Below, piece by piece: positions 41,501 to 56,500 of a stretch of DNA of 64,000 nt. This DNA comes from Chryseobacterium gallinarum. Its GTDB lineage: Bacteria > Bacteroidota > Bacteroidia > Flavobacteriales > Weeksellaceae. The stretch spans positions 3,538,001 to 3,602,000 of the forward strand of contig NZ_CP009928.1 in NCBI RefSeq assembly GCF_001021975.1, in the 5' to 3' direction. How positions within the stretch are numbered: the stretch's first letter is position 1; every line of letters begins with the position of its first letter. The notes below the pieces were generated by a model. The model worked only from the letters and a program-made list of their open reading frames with translations. It was not told the origin of the DNA and ran no database searches. Made by a program: the position numbers and the translations under genes.

Positions 41501-44500
41501 TCTTTGTCAATACCCTGGCCCTTCGGGAAAATATTGATCCGAATCAGCAGGTAAAAGACTTTATTTTACAGGTAGCTCAGTCCGTAACGGAAGCACAGTC
41601 TTATCAGGATCTTCCTTTTGAAAAACTGGTAGAAGAACTTGGAGTAGAGAAGGACACTTCCAGACACCCTGTGTTTCAGGTAATGTTTGGACTCCAGAGT
41701 TTTGGAGAAGAAGTATCTCAACCGGAAAATGAAACCACACTGCTTTATCCTTTCAATGGAAATATTGATTATCAGGTAGCAAAGTTTGATCTGACGACGA
41801 TGATTAACGATATTGGTCATAGCTTACAGGGAATGTTCAACTATGCAAAATCTGTTTTCTCAAGAGAAACCGTTCAGAATATGCTGAATACGTATCTGTT
41901 CATGCTTAGTCAGATCGCAGAAATCAATGATGCAGAAAGTCTTGCGATATCCGGGTTGGATTTGATTTCTGAAGAACAAAATACAGCAGTTTCTAAGTTA
42001 TGGTCATCCGGCGTTCATTATCCAAGCGACACAACTATTCATCAATTATTTGAAAATCAGGTTGAAAGAACACCCGATCATACAGCAATAGTACATCAGA
42101 ATGCTAGATTATCTTATCGTGAACTTAATGAACGTTCCAATCGTTTGGCCAATTACCTTCGTGAAACGTATGATATTCAGCCTGATGATCTTATTCCTTT
42201 ATGCCTTGAGCGTTCAGAAGAAATGCTTGTGGCTGTTCTTGCTGTGCTAAAATCCGGCGGAGCGTATGTTCCAATGGATCCCTCATATCCTGCTGACAGA
42301 ATCAAACATATTCTTACCGATACAGGCGCAAAAATTGTGATTACACAAGGCGGTTCTGAGCTTAATGTTCTTGAAGCCTGTGGAGAAACCACTTCTATGC
42401 TTCTTTTAAACGATCCGAAACTGGAAACAGCTCTGAAAGCCAGCAGCATTGAAAACCCTGTTACTTCGGTAGCTTCTCATCATCTGGCGTATGTAATCTA
42501 TACCAGTGGAACGACAGGAATGCCGAAAGGAGTAATGCAGGAACACCGCAATGTAGCGCGTTTGTTCAGTGCAACAGACCATTGGTATCAGTTTAATGAT
42601 AAAGATGTCTGGAGTTTATTCCATTCCTATGTATTTGATTTCAGTGTATGGGAAATCTGGGGAGCCCTGTTCTATGGTGGAAAATTATTAGTTCCATCCT
42701 CTGAACAGACCAAAGACACCAATTTATTCTTCAGTTTATGTTTAGAAGAAGGCTTAACAGTATTGAACCAAACCCCAACTGCCTTCTACCAGTTTATAGA
42801 TACTGCTCTTCAGAGAGAAGAAAAGTTAACAGATCTTCGCTATGTGATTTTCGGAGGAGAAGCCTTAAATCTTGCTTCCTTAAAACCTTGGTACGAACGC
42901 TATCATTCTTCCCCAACACTGATTAACATGTATGGAATTACTGAGACAACCGTCCATGTAACCTACAAGAAATTAAGTGTTGAAGACCTGGATAAAGCCT
43001 CATTAATTGGGGAAAATATTCCAGACCAGGGCATGTATATCCTTGATAAACATCTTCGAGCAGTACCAGTTGGCGCTGTAGGAGAGCTTTATGTAGGAGG
43101 AGCCGGAATTGCCAGAGGTTATCTGAACCGTGAAGAACTCACCGCAGAACGTTTCATCAGTAACTCTTTCCAAACCTTGGAAGAAAAAGAACAGGGAACT
43201 AATGGAATCCTCTATAAAACAGGAGATTTAGTACGCTATCTTGCTGATGGTGAGCTGGAATACATCGGAAGAAATGACTTCCAGGTGAAGATCCGTGGTT
43301 ACAGAATAGAATTAGGTGAGATTGAAAACAGGCTTCAGGAATATCCTGAAGTAAAACAAGCTGTTGTTCTGGCCAAAGAAAACAAAGCGGGGCTGAAATA
43401 CCTTGTCGGATATTATGTCTCAGAAAAAGCCCATGAAGTAAGTGATCTTACCGCATTTTTATCAGAAGTATTACCAGAATACATGGTTCCTGCCGCTTTT
43501 GTCCACTTAACATCATTACCGTTGACCATCAATGGAAAATTAGACAGAAGAGCATTACCGGAGCCTGAATTTACAGGAGGCAGAGAATACACCGCACCAG
43601 AAACTGAATTACAGGAGAAATTATGTCAGATTTATGGCGAAGTCCTTGGATTGGATGCCTCAGGGATTGGTATTCATGATGATTTCTTTAGACTAGGGGG
43701 TGACAGTATTATCAGTATTCAGCTTGTCAGCAGAATCAGACAAAGATTGGATATCAGAGTAAGTGTTAAAGATATTTTTACAACGAGATCAGTTCTGAAA
43801 CTTTCCGAATTAATGGAAAGCAAAGCCAAAGAAGAGCAAAGTCAGATTCTGACGGAACAGGGTCTGCTTACTGGAAGTTTGTCATTCCTTCCTATTCAGG
43901 AATGGTTCTTTAATTTAGTTGAAGAAGGGTATGTAGGAGATCTAAACCACTGGAATCAATCTTTCCTTATTACAGTTCCTGAGCTTGATGCAGAATTGTT
44001 GAAGCAAAGTATAAAGCTGCTTATTGAAAAGCATGATGCCTTCAGAATATATTATCCAAAAGAAAATAATACCTACACTCAGCAGTACGGAATAGAGCAT
44101 ACACCTGAAATTAAAAAACTTGATATTTCAGGAATGTTACCGGAAGAAATTAACGGAATATTCACAGAATGGCAGTCTCATTTCAATATAGAAAAAGGCC
44201 CTTTATTCCAGATCGGATATGTTCACGGATATGAAGACGGCAGTGCAAGAGTTTTCTTTGCATTACACCACTTGATTATTGACGCTGTAAGCTGGAGGAT
44301 TATTACAGAAGATCTGAAGAATATATATCAGAATCTGGAAAAAGGAAACCAGCCTGAATCCTATGTAAAAGGAAGCAGCTACCGCCAATGGACAGAGGCT
44401 GTAAAAGGATATCTTCTTGATAACCCGGAAGCTAAAGCCCAAGAGTTAATGTATTGGACTCAAACAGCCAAAAATGTTACCCAAAATAATGATATTCTGG

Positions 44501-47500
44501 CTGAAATATCCTCTCAGGAGTACAACTTTGCCAATCTTAGTCTGGAAGAAAGCTATACGGAAAAACTGATCAGAGAGATTCATCATGTTTATCATACTCA
44601 GATCAATGATATCTTATTATCTGCGCTTGCTTCTGCGCTTTCGGACCTTACAGGAACATCAGGACATGCCGTTCTTCTGGAAGGCCACGGCCGTGAAGAG
44701 GTATTCAGTAACCTGGATATTACAGAAACAGTAGGATGGTTTACCTCCATGTATCCATTGCTGCTGCAAACCGGAAAAAATCTAAAAGATACTGTTGTTG
44801 TCACCAAAGAATCACTGAGAGGCATTCCAAATAACGGAATAGGGTATGGCAGCCTTGTAGGATATACTGATCAGGCCCTGCCGAAAATCAGTTTCAACTA
44901 TCTTGGGCAGCTTGATCAGGAAGAAAGTACCGGCGAAAAAACCTGGTATATCTCAGGAGAAAACAGTGGAAACTCTATGGGAGATAAAAACCGTGACAGC
45001 TATATCATCAGTGTCAACGGAGCCATTGCTGATGGGCAGCTTCGCTTTGGAATTTCAGGATATCTTTCACAGGATCAGGTGAATTTGCTTACTCAAAAAT
45101 TTGAAGACTATATAAAACAGACGGTTGATGAGTTAACAGCAGAACAGAGAACCTGGCTTACTCCTTCAGATACAGAGAACATCGTTGGTAAAGATCAGCT
45201 GATGGATATTCAGGAATCCGGAGCGGTAGAAGGCGTATATCTTGCCAACAGCTTACAGGAAGGATTTGTTTATCATGCATTGAATCAGGGAGATACTGAT
45301 GATGCTTATCGTGTACAACTGGTATGGGATTATCTTTCTGAAATGAATCTTGATAAACTTAAAGAAGCATGGATATATACTCAGAATCAGCTTCCTACAT
45401 TAAGGTTGAGATTTGATTGGAGTGAAGAAATTGTTCAGATTATTGATCAAAAAGGAACTCTTGACTGGCGTTATCACGATCTGAGTGAAATGAACAAAGA
45501 AGAACAGGAAGAACTGATTGCAGAACTAACCCGGAAAGACCGTTTTGAAGTATATGATCTTGCGAAAGGAAGCCTTTTCAGAATATACCTGTTCAAACGT
45601 TCAGAACAGCATTACACCTGTCTTTTCAGTAATCACCACGCTATTCTTGACGGATGGAGTATGCCGATATTCCTGACGCTTATTCACGAGGCTTATATAA
45701 AACTCATTAAAAACCAGGAACTTTCTCCGGCACCGGATGAAGCGTATGCTGAGGCACAAAAATATTTACAAAACCATAAAAATTCAAATGCTGACTTCTG
45801 GAAAGACTATATGGGACTACTTGAAGACCGTGAAGATATTAGTGGCTGGATCAAAGAATCTAAAAAACATATTGACCTTTCTGAATACAAACAGATTGTA
45901 GATCACCGCTCAATAAAAATGGCGATCGTTGGTGAGCAATACCAGCAATTGAAAAAGTTTACAGCAAAGAACGGATTTACCATCAATGCTGTACTTCAAT
46001 ACCTGTGGCATAAGCAGTTGGCAATTTACAGTGGAACGCAGTCTACGGTAGTAGGAACTACGGTTTCCGGAAGAAGTATTCCGGTAGATGGGATTGAATC
46101 ATCAGTCGGTCTTTATATCAATACCTTGCCATTAATTGTAAGCCATACGGAAGGTAAAGTAGCTGATATTATTTCAGAAATTCAGAATAGGATCAGTGAA
46201 CTCAACACCCATAGCAGTGTAAATCTTGCCAGTCTTCAGCATGACGGTCGCAGAATTTTCAGCAGCTTGTTCGTGTATGAAAACTATCCGGCTCCGAAAG
46301 GAGATGAAGATAATGAGCTGTCATTTGTCTTCAAAGGCTCAGTAGAGCGTCTGGATTATCCATTGGGAATTGTAGCTTATGAAGCAGGTGATGAAGTATG
46401 GTTAAATATCAGCTATGAAGGCTATCTGTTCGAAGAAGCCATGATCCAGCAGTTAATCAGTGGAATGAACACTGTTTTGAATCAGATTCTCGAAAATTCA
46501 GAGATCTCATCCGATCAGTTATCTTATCTGACCCAGGATGAATATAAAACGGTTTCCAGGCTGTGGTCATCCGGCATCCACTATCCGAGTGATACAACCA
46601 TTCATCAATTATTTGAAAATCAGGTTGAAAGAACACCCGATCATACAGCAATAGTACATCAGAATGCTAGATTATCTTATCGTGAACTTAATGAACGTTC
46701 CAATCGTTTGGCCAATTACCTTCGTGAAACGTATGATATTCAGCCTGATGATCTTATTCCTTTATGTCTTGAGCGTTCCGAAGAAATGCTTGTAGCTATT
46801 CTGGCTGTGCTAAAATCCGGAGGAGCGTATGTTCCGATGGATCCCTCATATCCTGCTGACAGAATCAAACATATTCTGACCGATACAGGTGCAAAAATTG
46901 TGATTGCCCAAAAAGGATCTGAACTGAATGTCATTGAAGCTTGTGGAGAAACCACTTCCATGCTTCTTTTAAACGACCCAGAACTGGAAAAAGCTCTGAA
47001 AACCAGCAGCATTGAAAACCCTGTTACTTCAGTAGCTTCTCATCATCTGGCGTATGTAATCTATACCAGTGGAACGACAGGAATGCCGAAAGGAGTAATG
47101 CAGGAACACCGCAATGTAGCGCGTTTGTTCAGTGCAACAGACCATTGGTATCAGTTTAATGATAAAGATGTCTGGAGTTTATTCCATTCCTATGTATTTG
47201 ATTTCAGTGTATGGGAAATCTGGGGAGCCCTGTTCTATGGTGGAAAATTATTAGTTCCATCCTCTGAACAGACCAAAGACACCAATTTATTCTTCAGTTT
47301 ATGTTTAGAAGAAGGCTTAACAGTATTGAACCAAACCCCAACTGCCTTCTACCAGTTTATAGATACTGCTCTTCAGAGAGAAGAAAAGTTAACAGATCTT
47401 CGCTATGTGATTTTCGGAGGAGAAGCCTTAAATCTTGCTTCCTTAAAACCTTGGTACGAACGCTATCATTCTTCCCCAACACTGATTAACATGTATGGAA

Positions 47501-50500
47501 TTACTGAGACAACCGTCCATGTAACCTACAAGAAATTAAGTGTTGAAGACCTGGATAAAGCCTCATTAATTGGGGAAAATATTCCAGACCAGGGCATGTA
47601 TATCCTTGATAAACATCTTCGAGCAGTACCAGTTGGCGCTGTAGGAGAGCTTTATGTAGGAGGAGCCGGAATTGCCAGAGGTTATCTGAACCGTGAAGAA
47701 CTCACCGCAGAACGTTTCATCAGTAACTCTTTCCAAACCTTGGAAGAAAAAGAACAGGGAACTAATGGAATCCTCTATAAAACAGGAGATTTAGTACGCT
47801 ATCTTGCTGATGGTGAGCTGGAATACATCGGAAGAAATGACTTCCAGGTGAAGATCCGTGGTTACAGAATAGAATTAGGTGAGATTGAAAACAGGCTTCA
47901 GGAATATCCTGAAGTAAAACAAGCTGTTGTTCTGGCTAAAGAAAACAAAGCCGGACTGAAATACCTGGTTGGCTATTATGTGTCAGAAAAAGCAAATGAA
48001 GTAAGTGATCTTACTGCATTTTTATCAGAAGTCTTACCAGAATACATGGTTCCTGCTGCTTTCGTCCACTTAACTTCATTACCGTTGACCATCAATGGAA
48101 AATTGGACAGAAGAGCATTACCGGAGCCTGAGTTTACCGGAGGCAGAGAATACACCGCACCGGAAACCGAATTACAGGAGAAATTATGCCAGATTTATGG
48201 TGAAGTCGTTGGATTGGATGCCTCAGGCATTGGTATTCATGACGATTTCTTCAGCCTTGGAGGAAACAGTATTATGGCCATCAAATTAATCAGTACCATC
48301 AAACGAGTGCTGAATATGCAGGTTGGCGTGGCTGTGATATTTGGGCATAAAACAGTAGCCTCACTTTCAGAAGCATTAAATGATCAAAATAATATTGATG
48401 AACAGGTTACCATTATTCCGATAAAAGTCAATACTCCTGAAGAGCAAAGATTATCATTTGCCCAGGAAAGACTTTGGTTTATTGAAACCTATGAAGGAGG
48501 AAGCAGTGCCTATAACATTCCTATGACTGTCCGTCTGAATGAAAAAACAGATATTTCTGTGATAGGAAAGGCACTCGAAACCATCGTAATGCGACATGAA
48601 GTATTACGAACCATTATCCGTTCAACAGACGAAGGTAAAGGATATCAGTTGATTCTTGACCAGGTTCCGGTGATGCATTTACACAATGTAAATACAAAAG
48701 AGGAACTGGATGCAGAAATTAACAGAGTTTCCAATAAAATCTTCCGTCTGGATGAAGAACTTCCTATAGAAATTAGCATTTTTAGGTTAGGAGACCACCA
48801 TCATCTGTCAGTTGTGATTCATCACATTGCATTTGATGGTTGGTCAACGGATATTTTCTTAAAAGAAATACAGACGATTTACAATGCCCTTATCAATGGG
48901 GAAAAACCTGAGCTTACTGAAGTGAAGGTGCAGTATAAAGACTTTGCATTGTGGCAGAGAAATTACCTTTCCGGAGAAAGACTTGACCGCCAGGTAGACT
49001 ATTGGAAAACAAAACTGGATGATTTCCAGACCTTGAATTTAGCTGTAGACTTTAAGAGACCCAACCAGGTTTCTTATGAAGGGGAAACCATTCATTTCGT
49101 ATTATCTCCGAAAGTTGCTTACGGCCTTAGAAAGACATCTAAAGAGTTGGGAGTAAGTTTATACAGTGTGATGCTCGGAGGGTATTATCTGATGCTTTCT
49201 GCCTATTCCGGTCAGAATGATATTGTAGTAGGAAGTCCTATTGCTAACCGTCATCATGCAGGATTGGAAGATATGATCGGTTTCTTTGTAAACACATTGG
49301 CCTTAAGAGAAACTATTGATGCGGAGCAAAACTTGAAAGATTTTATTCTTCAGATTGCTCAGTCAGTAATCGAGGCGCAGTCTCATCAGGACCTTCCGTT
49401 CGAAAAACTGGTTGAAGAGTTGGGAGTAGAGCAGGATATGTCCCGTCATCCGGTATTCCAGGTGATGTTTGGGCTGCAGAGTTTCGGAAGAAATACAGAC
49501 GATTCAGAAGTGCTATTCTATCCTTATGAAGGAGATACAGATTATCAGGTGGCTAAGTTTGATCTGACTACGATGATTGATGATGGAGAAGAAACCATCC
49601 AGGGAATGTTCAATTATGCCAAAGCAATTTTCGCAAAAGAAACAGTCAGTAATATGATTGATTCTTACCTGTATCTCCTTGAACAGGTATTTGGGAATGA
49701 CTTCAACCTGGAAACGACCAAATTATCTGATCTTCGTTTGATCTCAGAAGATATTGATAAAAAAATAACAGAAGAATGGAATGAAACAGAAGTATTTTAC
49801 CCTTCTGATGCAACTATTCATGGATTATTCGAAAAACAGGCAGCAAAAACACCAAATCATATTGCTGTAGTGTACCAGGATATAAAACTATCTTACCACG
49901 AGCTTAATGAGCGTGCTAACCGTTTGGCGAATTATCTTATTGAAACTTATGGTCTTCAGCCTGATGACATTGTTCCATTATGCCTGAACCGTTCCGAGCA
50001 AATGTTGATTGCCATCTTAGCCGTATTAAAATCCGGAGCAGCATATGTTCCGATGGACCCATCATATCCTGCAGACAGAATAGAACATATTCTTCAGGAT
50101 ACCACAGCAAAAATCATTCTTGCAGAAGAAAATACCGCAGAAAAAGTAAATAATACATCGGCAGAGATTATTTCACTTGATACAGTTACTTTCCAGGCTG
50201 TTCTTGAAACGATGTCTTCCGAAAATCCTGTAACAGAAATACAGGCTGAGAATCTGGCGTATGTCATTTATACCAGCGGAACAACAGGACTTCCAAAAGG
50301 AGTAATGATTGAACATAAAAGTGTAGCCAACCTAATAGAGCAGGAAGCCAAAGAATTTGGATTGAAATCAGAATCTGTTCATAAAAACTGCCTATGGTAT
50401 GCCAACTATGTATTCGATGCGCACGTTTGGGAATTATATCCATCCATTACCCATGGACACAGTATTTACATCCTTGAAAAGGATAAACAAACAGATCTTG

Positions 50501-53500
50501 TTGCTTTACAGCAGTATATACAGGAAAATAATATCAGTATTGCGACCATACCGCCGGTACTTCTTACAAAAGATCATATTCTTCCATTAGAAAAAATGGT
50601 GGTGGCCGGAGATGTTACCAATCCTCAGGTCATGAAGCTATATAAAGAGCAGGGAATAGATCTTATCAATGCCTATGGACCTACAGAAAGTACAGTCTGT
50701 GCCACATTACACCATTATAACGAAGATGGCAATCCGGTGAATATCGGAGGTGCTATTGGTAATATGACCGTCTATGTTCTGGATGATTATCAACGCCCTG
50801 TTCCTGTAGGGGCAGCAGGTGAACTTTATATTGGGGGTGCCGGTATTGCCAGAGGCTACCTGAACCGTCCTGAACTTACGGAAGAACGGTTCATCACTAA
50901 TCCATTCCAGACTCCGGAACAATATGAAAAAGGAGAGAATGGACGATTGTACAAAACCGGAGACCTGGTTCGCTGGTTATCCAACGGAGAGCTGGAATAT
51001 ATCGGAAGAAATGACTTCCAGGTGAAAATCCGCGGTTATCGTATCGAATTAGGTGAGATTGAAAATACATTGTTAGGCTATCCAGGCATTCGTCAGGTTG
51101 CTGTCATAGCCAAAGAAAATAAATCAGGAATTAAATATCTGGCCGGATACTATGTTTCTGATGCAATGATTGATTCAGTGCTGCTTTCAGAATATTTATC
51201 TGAAACACTTCCAGAGTATATGGTTCCCGGAGCTTTTGTTCATTTAACCGCCTTGCCATTAACCATCAATGGAAAATTAGATAAAAAAGCCTTACCGGAA
51301 CCTGATTTTACAGGAAATAAAGAATACTCAGCTCCGGAAACGTCACTTCAGAAGAGCCTTGTTGAAATCTATGGAGAAGTACTGGGAATCAATGCCGAAA
51401 GTATCAGTATTCATGATGATTTCTTCAGATTAGGAGGGGATAGTATCATCAGTATTCAGCTGGTGGGAAAAATAAAACAACGCCTGGAGGTAAGACTGAG
51501 CGTGAAAGAAATATTCTCCTCAAGAACCGCAGCAGCATTGGCGGTTCTGATGGAAGAGAAAAAATCAGGAGCTGAAGTTGAGATTCTTACAGAACAAGGA
51601 ATTCTTACAGGTGAAGTTCCGCTTCTCCCTGTTCAGGAATGGTTCTTTAGCGAAAAAGAAAATGGGTATCTGGCGGATTCAAACCACTGGAACCAGGCAT
51701 TCTTGGTTAATGTTCCGGAACTGGATAACAGTCTTTTAGAGAAAAGCATTGAGCTACTGATTGAAAAACACGATGCCTTCAGATTGTATTATCCATTTGA
51801 AAACGGAAATTACAGTCAGTATTACAGTGATCAGAATATAGCAGCCAAAATCAATTATCTTGATGCTTCCGAAGTGAATGGAGAAGAGCTTTCCGGCATA
51901 TTCACCACATGGCAGCAGCAATTTGATATTGAAAAAGGACCGCTTTACGCGATCGGTTATATCACAGGATATCAGGATGAAACGGCAAGGATATTCTTTG
52001 CTTTCCATCACCTGATTATTGATACCGTGAGCTGGAGAATCATTCTGGATGACCTTAGAAGCATCTATCAGTCTCTTGAAAAAGGAGAAAATTATCAGAT
52101 TAAAAAAGGCAGCAGCTACCGTCAATGGGTACAAGCTATTAAGAAGTATAAGTCTGAAAATCCTGAATCCAGAGATAAAGAACTGTCGTATTGGAATGGA
52201 ATAGCCTCTCAGGTAGATAAAAGCAATCAGACCCTTGAGGAAATTTCCGGTACCGAATACCATCATGATATCCTTCTTTTAGATCAGAATACGACAGAAA
52301 AACTGATCAGAGGAAGTCATCACGTATATCATACCGAAATTAATGATCTGTTGTTGGCTGCATTAGCATCTGCCCTTACAGATTTCACCGGAGCATCCAG
52401 ACATGCAATTGTATTGGAAGGACATGGCCGTGAAGATGTATTCAGCCATCTGGATATTACAGAGACAGTAGGTTGGTTTACTTCAATGTATCCGCTATTG
52501 CTGGAAACAGGGAGTAATGCAAGTGATACTGTAATATTGACTAAAGAAGCCTTAAGGGAAATCCCAGACCATGGTATTGGCTATGGAGGCCTTGTTGGCT
52601 ATACTCATCATGAACTTCCAAAGATTGGATTCAATTACCTAGGACAACTGGATCAGGAAGACCATTCAGGAGAAAAAACATGGTTTATTGCAGCAGAAGA
52701 TACCGGTCTCTCAATAGGAAAAGGGAATAAGGACAGCCATATTATCAGTATCAATGGTGGAATATTGAACGGACAGCTTCGTTTCAGTATTTCAGGATAT
52801 CTCACTTCACAACAGGTAGAGAGACTTGCTCAATCTTTTAAAGAGCAGATTATCCATGTGGTGGAAGAGCTTTCTCAAAATACCCGCAGTTTCCTTACCC
52901 GTTCAGATATTGATTATATCATAGAAGATCAACAACTTTTATCAGTTCAGGAATCAGAAGAAGTAGAGAACATATATCTGGCCAACAGTCTTCAGGAAGG
53001 GTTTGTATATCATGCCCTGAATCAGGGAGATACGGATGATGCCTATCGCGTACAGCTGGTATGGGATTATCTTTCTGACATGAATGTGGAGGCTCTTAAA
53101 GAAGCATGGTCTTACACTCAGCAACAGTTTCCGGCACTGAGACTTAGATTTGACTGGGGTGGAGAAATCATCCAGATCATTGATAAAAAAGGAAGCTTAG
53201 ACTGGCGTTATCAGGACCTGAGCACCATGAATGAAGAGAAACAGGAAGAATGGATCAGAGAAGTAACTCAAAAAGACCGCTTTGAAGTATATGATTTATC
53301 AAAAGGAGGGCTATTCAGAGTATATCTGTTTAAACGCTCTGAGAAGCATTATACCTGTCTTTTCAGCAATCATCACGCAGTATTGGATGGCTGGAGTATG
53401 CCTATAGTGCTGACTAGCATTCATGATATCTATCTGAAACTGATCAAAAAACAGGATCTGAATATCGTACCTGATCATGCCTATATCAAAACCCAGGAAT

Positions 53501-56500
53501 ACCTTCAGCAGCACAAAGAGGGCAGCCAAAGCTTCTGGAATGCTTATATGAATCTTCTCGAAGACCGTGAAGATCTTAGCAGCCTGATCAAGGAATCCCA
53601 AAAGCACATTGATCTGGGAACTTATCGCCAGATTAAAGATCATCAGGCTGTAAAAATGACCATCGTTGGGGAAGAGTATCACCAACTGAAAAGATTTACA
53701 ACTGAAAACGGATTTACCATCAATGCTGTTCTGCAATACTTGTGGCATAGCCAGCTGAGCGTATACGGAGGTGTTGAAACAACGGTAGTAGGAACCACTG
53801 TATCCGGACGAAGCCTTCCTGTAGATGATATTGAGTCTTCAGCAGGTCTGTTTATCAATACACTTCCATTAATTGTACAGCATACTCAAGGCAAAGTGGT
53901 GGATATTATTTCTGATATTCAACAGCGAATCAGTGAACTGAATACCCATAGTGACGTCAATCTTGCAGAACTTCACCAGGATGCAAGACGTATTTTCAGC
54001 AGCTTATTTGTGTATGAAAACTATCCGGTACCACAAGGTGGCGATGACAATAATGAATTAGGATTTGTCTTTAAAGATTCAGTTGAAAAACTGGATTATC
54101 CGTTAGGAATAATGGCATTTGAACAGGGCGAAAGTGTAACCTTAAAGGTCAACTATGAAGGCGTTCTTTTTGAACAGCATACGATGGAACAGCTGATAGA
54201 CGGAATGAAAACCGTTCTTGCCCAGATTCTTGAAAAATGGACAATTACTGCCGATGAATTCCTGTATATTTCTGACCATCAGTTTAAAGTAATGGAATGC
54301 TGGAATGCTGTTGAATCACAGTATCCTTCTGATAAAACCATTCATCAGCTATTTGAAGAACAAGTAGCAAAAACGCCTGAAAATACAGCATTGGTTTACC
54401 AGGATGTGGTGTTAACATACAGAGAACTGAATGAAAGAGCAAACCGCTTAGCCCATTATTTGATAAGTACTTATGATCTTCAGCCGGATGAATTAATCCC
54501 ATTGTGTTTAGACCGTTCCGAAAATATGCTGATAGCCATTTTAGCGGTCTTAAAATCCGGAGCAGCCTATGTGCCGATGGATCCTTCTTATCCTGTAGAA
54601 AGAATAGAACACATTCTTAAGGATACGGGAGCAAGACTGATTTTAGGTCAGGAAAATACAGCAGAAAAGCTGAAAAATGTAGCTGTAGATGTGATCTCAT
54701 TAGATGAGGTAACCTTTAAAGCAATGCTTGAAACCTCTGATGTTAATAATCCGGTTACGAATACTAAAGCAGATAACTTAGCATACGTCATTTTCACCAG
54801 TGGAACCACAGGATTGCCTAAAGGAGTAATGGTTGAACACCGAAATGTGGCCAACCTGATTCACCAGGAAGCCAAAGAATTCGGACTGCTGGGAACTGAA
54901 GTTCAAAAGAACTGTTTATGGTATGCCAATTATGTATTTGATGCCCATGTTTGGGAATTGTACCCATCCATTACCCATGGTCATGCGATCTACATTTTGG
55001 AAAAGGAACTTCAAACCGATTTAGCGGCTTTAAAAGACTATATCGAAGCGAATACCATCAGTATTGCCACCATACCGCCTGTACTTTTAACGAAGGAATA
55101 TATTTTACCGTTAGAGATCCTTGTTGTAGCCGGAGACGTTACCAATCCACAGGTGATGGCGATGTACAAAGAACATGGAGTAGACCTCATCAACGCTTAC
55201 GGGCCAACAGAAACGACTGTTTGTGCCACTCTGCATCATTATAACGAGGATGAAAACCCGGTGAATATCGGAGGCCCAATCGGAAATATGACCGTTTACG
55301 TGCTGGATAATCATCACCGTATTGTACCTGTAGGTGCTGTAGGAGAGCTGTACATAGGCGGAGCAGGAATTGCAAGAGGCTATCTGAACAGAACAGATCT
55401 TACAGAAGAACGATTCATTGTAAATCCTTTCCAGACTGAAGATCAGAAAGCAAAAGGGAATAACAGTCGTTTATACAAAACCGGAGACTTAGTACGCTGG
55501 CTATCGAATGGAGAGCTTGAATACATCGGAAGAAACGATTTCCAGGTGAAGATCCGCGGCTACAGAATTGAGCTTGGTGAAATTGAAAATAGATTGCTGG
55601 GATATTCTGGAATTAGTCAGGTAGCTGTTTTAGCCAAAGAAAATAATGCAGGTTTAAAATACCTTGCCGGCTATTATGTTGCTGAAAACGAAATAGATTC
55701 ATCCTTACTATCAGAATATCTGGCAGAATCCTTACCGGAATATATGATTCCTGGAATCTACGTTCATTTAACCGCTTTACCGCTGACAATCAATGGTAAA
55801 CTGGATAAAAAGGCTTTACCTGAACCTGAATTTACCGGAAATACTCATTATGTTGCTCCTGAAAATGAATTACAGGAAAACCTATGCAAAGTATATGGTG
55901 AAGTCTTGGGAATCAATCCGGGGACCATCAGTATTCATGATGATTTCTTCAGATTGGGCGGAAACAGTATCATGGCGGTTAAATTAATCAGCAAAATCAG
56001 ACAGGATCTTGATTTGCAGGTTAACGTAGGAATGGTATTTAATCATAAAACCGTGGCCTCTCTTTCCAATGCTTTAACTCAGAATAATAATGATAAACAA
56101 ATAGAGATTGTACCAATCAAGGTTAATTCCCCGGAAGAACAAAGATTATCTTTTGCTCAGGAAAGACTTTGGTTTATCGAGTCCTATGAAGGCGGAAGCA
56201 GTGCTTATAATATTCCAATCGTCACAAGATTAGATAACAGCATTCAGCTTGCTCTTTTTGAGGAAGCTTTGAGAACCGTGGTAATGCGACACGATATACT
56301 TCGTTCCATGATCCACACTACTGAAAATGGAGTAGGCTATCAGAAGGTTACAGACCTCGTTCCTGAAATTAAAGTTTCAGAAGTGGGTAATGAGACAGAA
56401 TTGGAAAATTCGATCAATACATGTGTGAACAAGGTCTTCAGATTAGATGAAGAGCTTCCTGTAGAAATCAATATCTTCAAACTGGCAGGGCAGGCTTATC

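Noticed and set aside
42738..47489. Two identical 62-residue frames at 42738-42926 and 47301-47489
   Set aside because: They are out-of-frame shadows within the duplicated A domains; they only confirm that the DNA is identical.
51754..52266. A 170-residue minus-strand open frame
   Set aside because: It is antisense to the E domain of module 8; the plus strand has clear domain motifs and the reverse translation has none.
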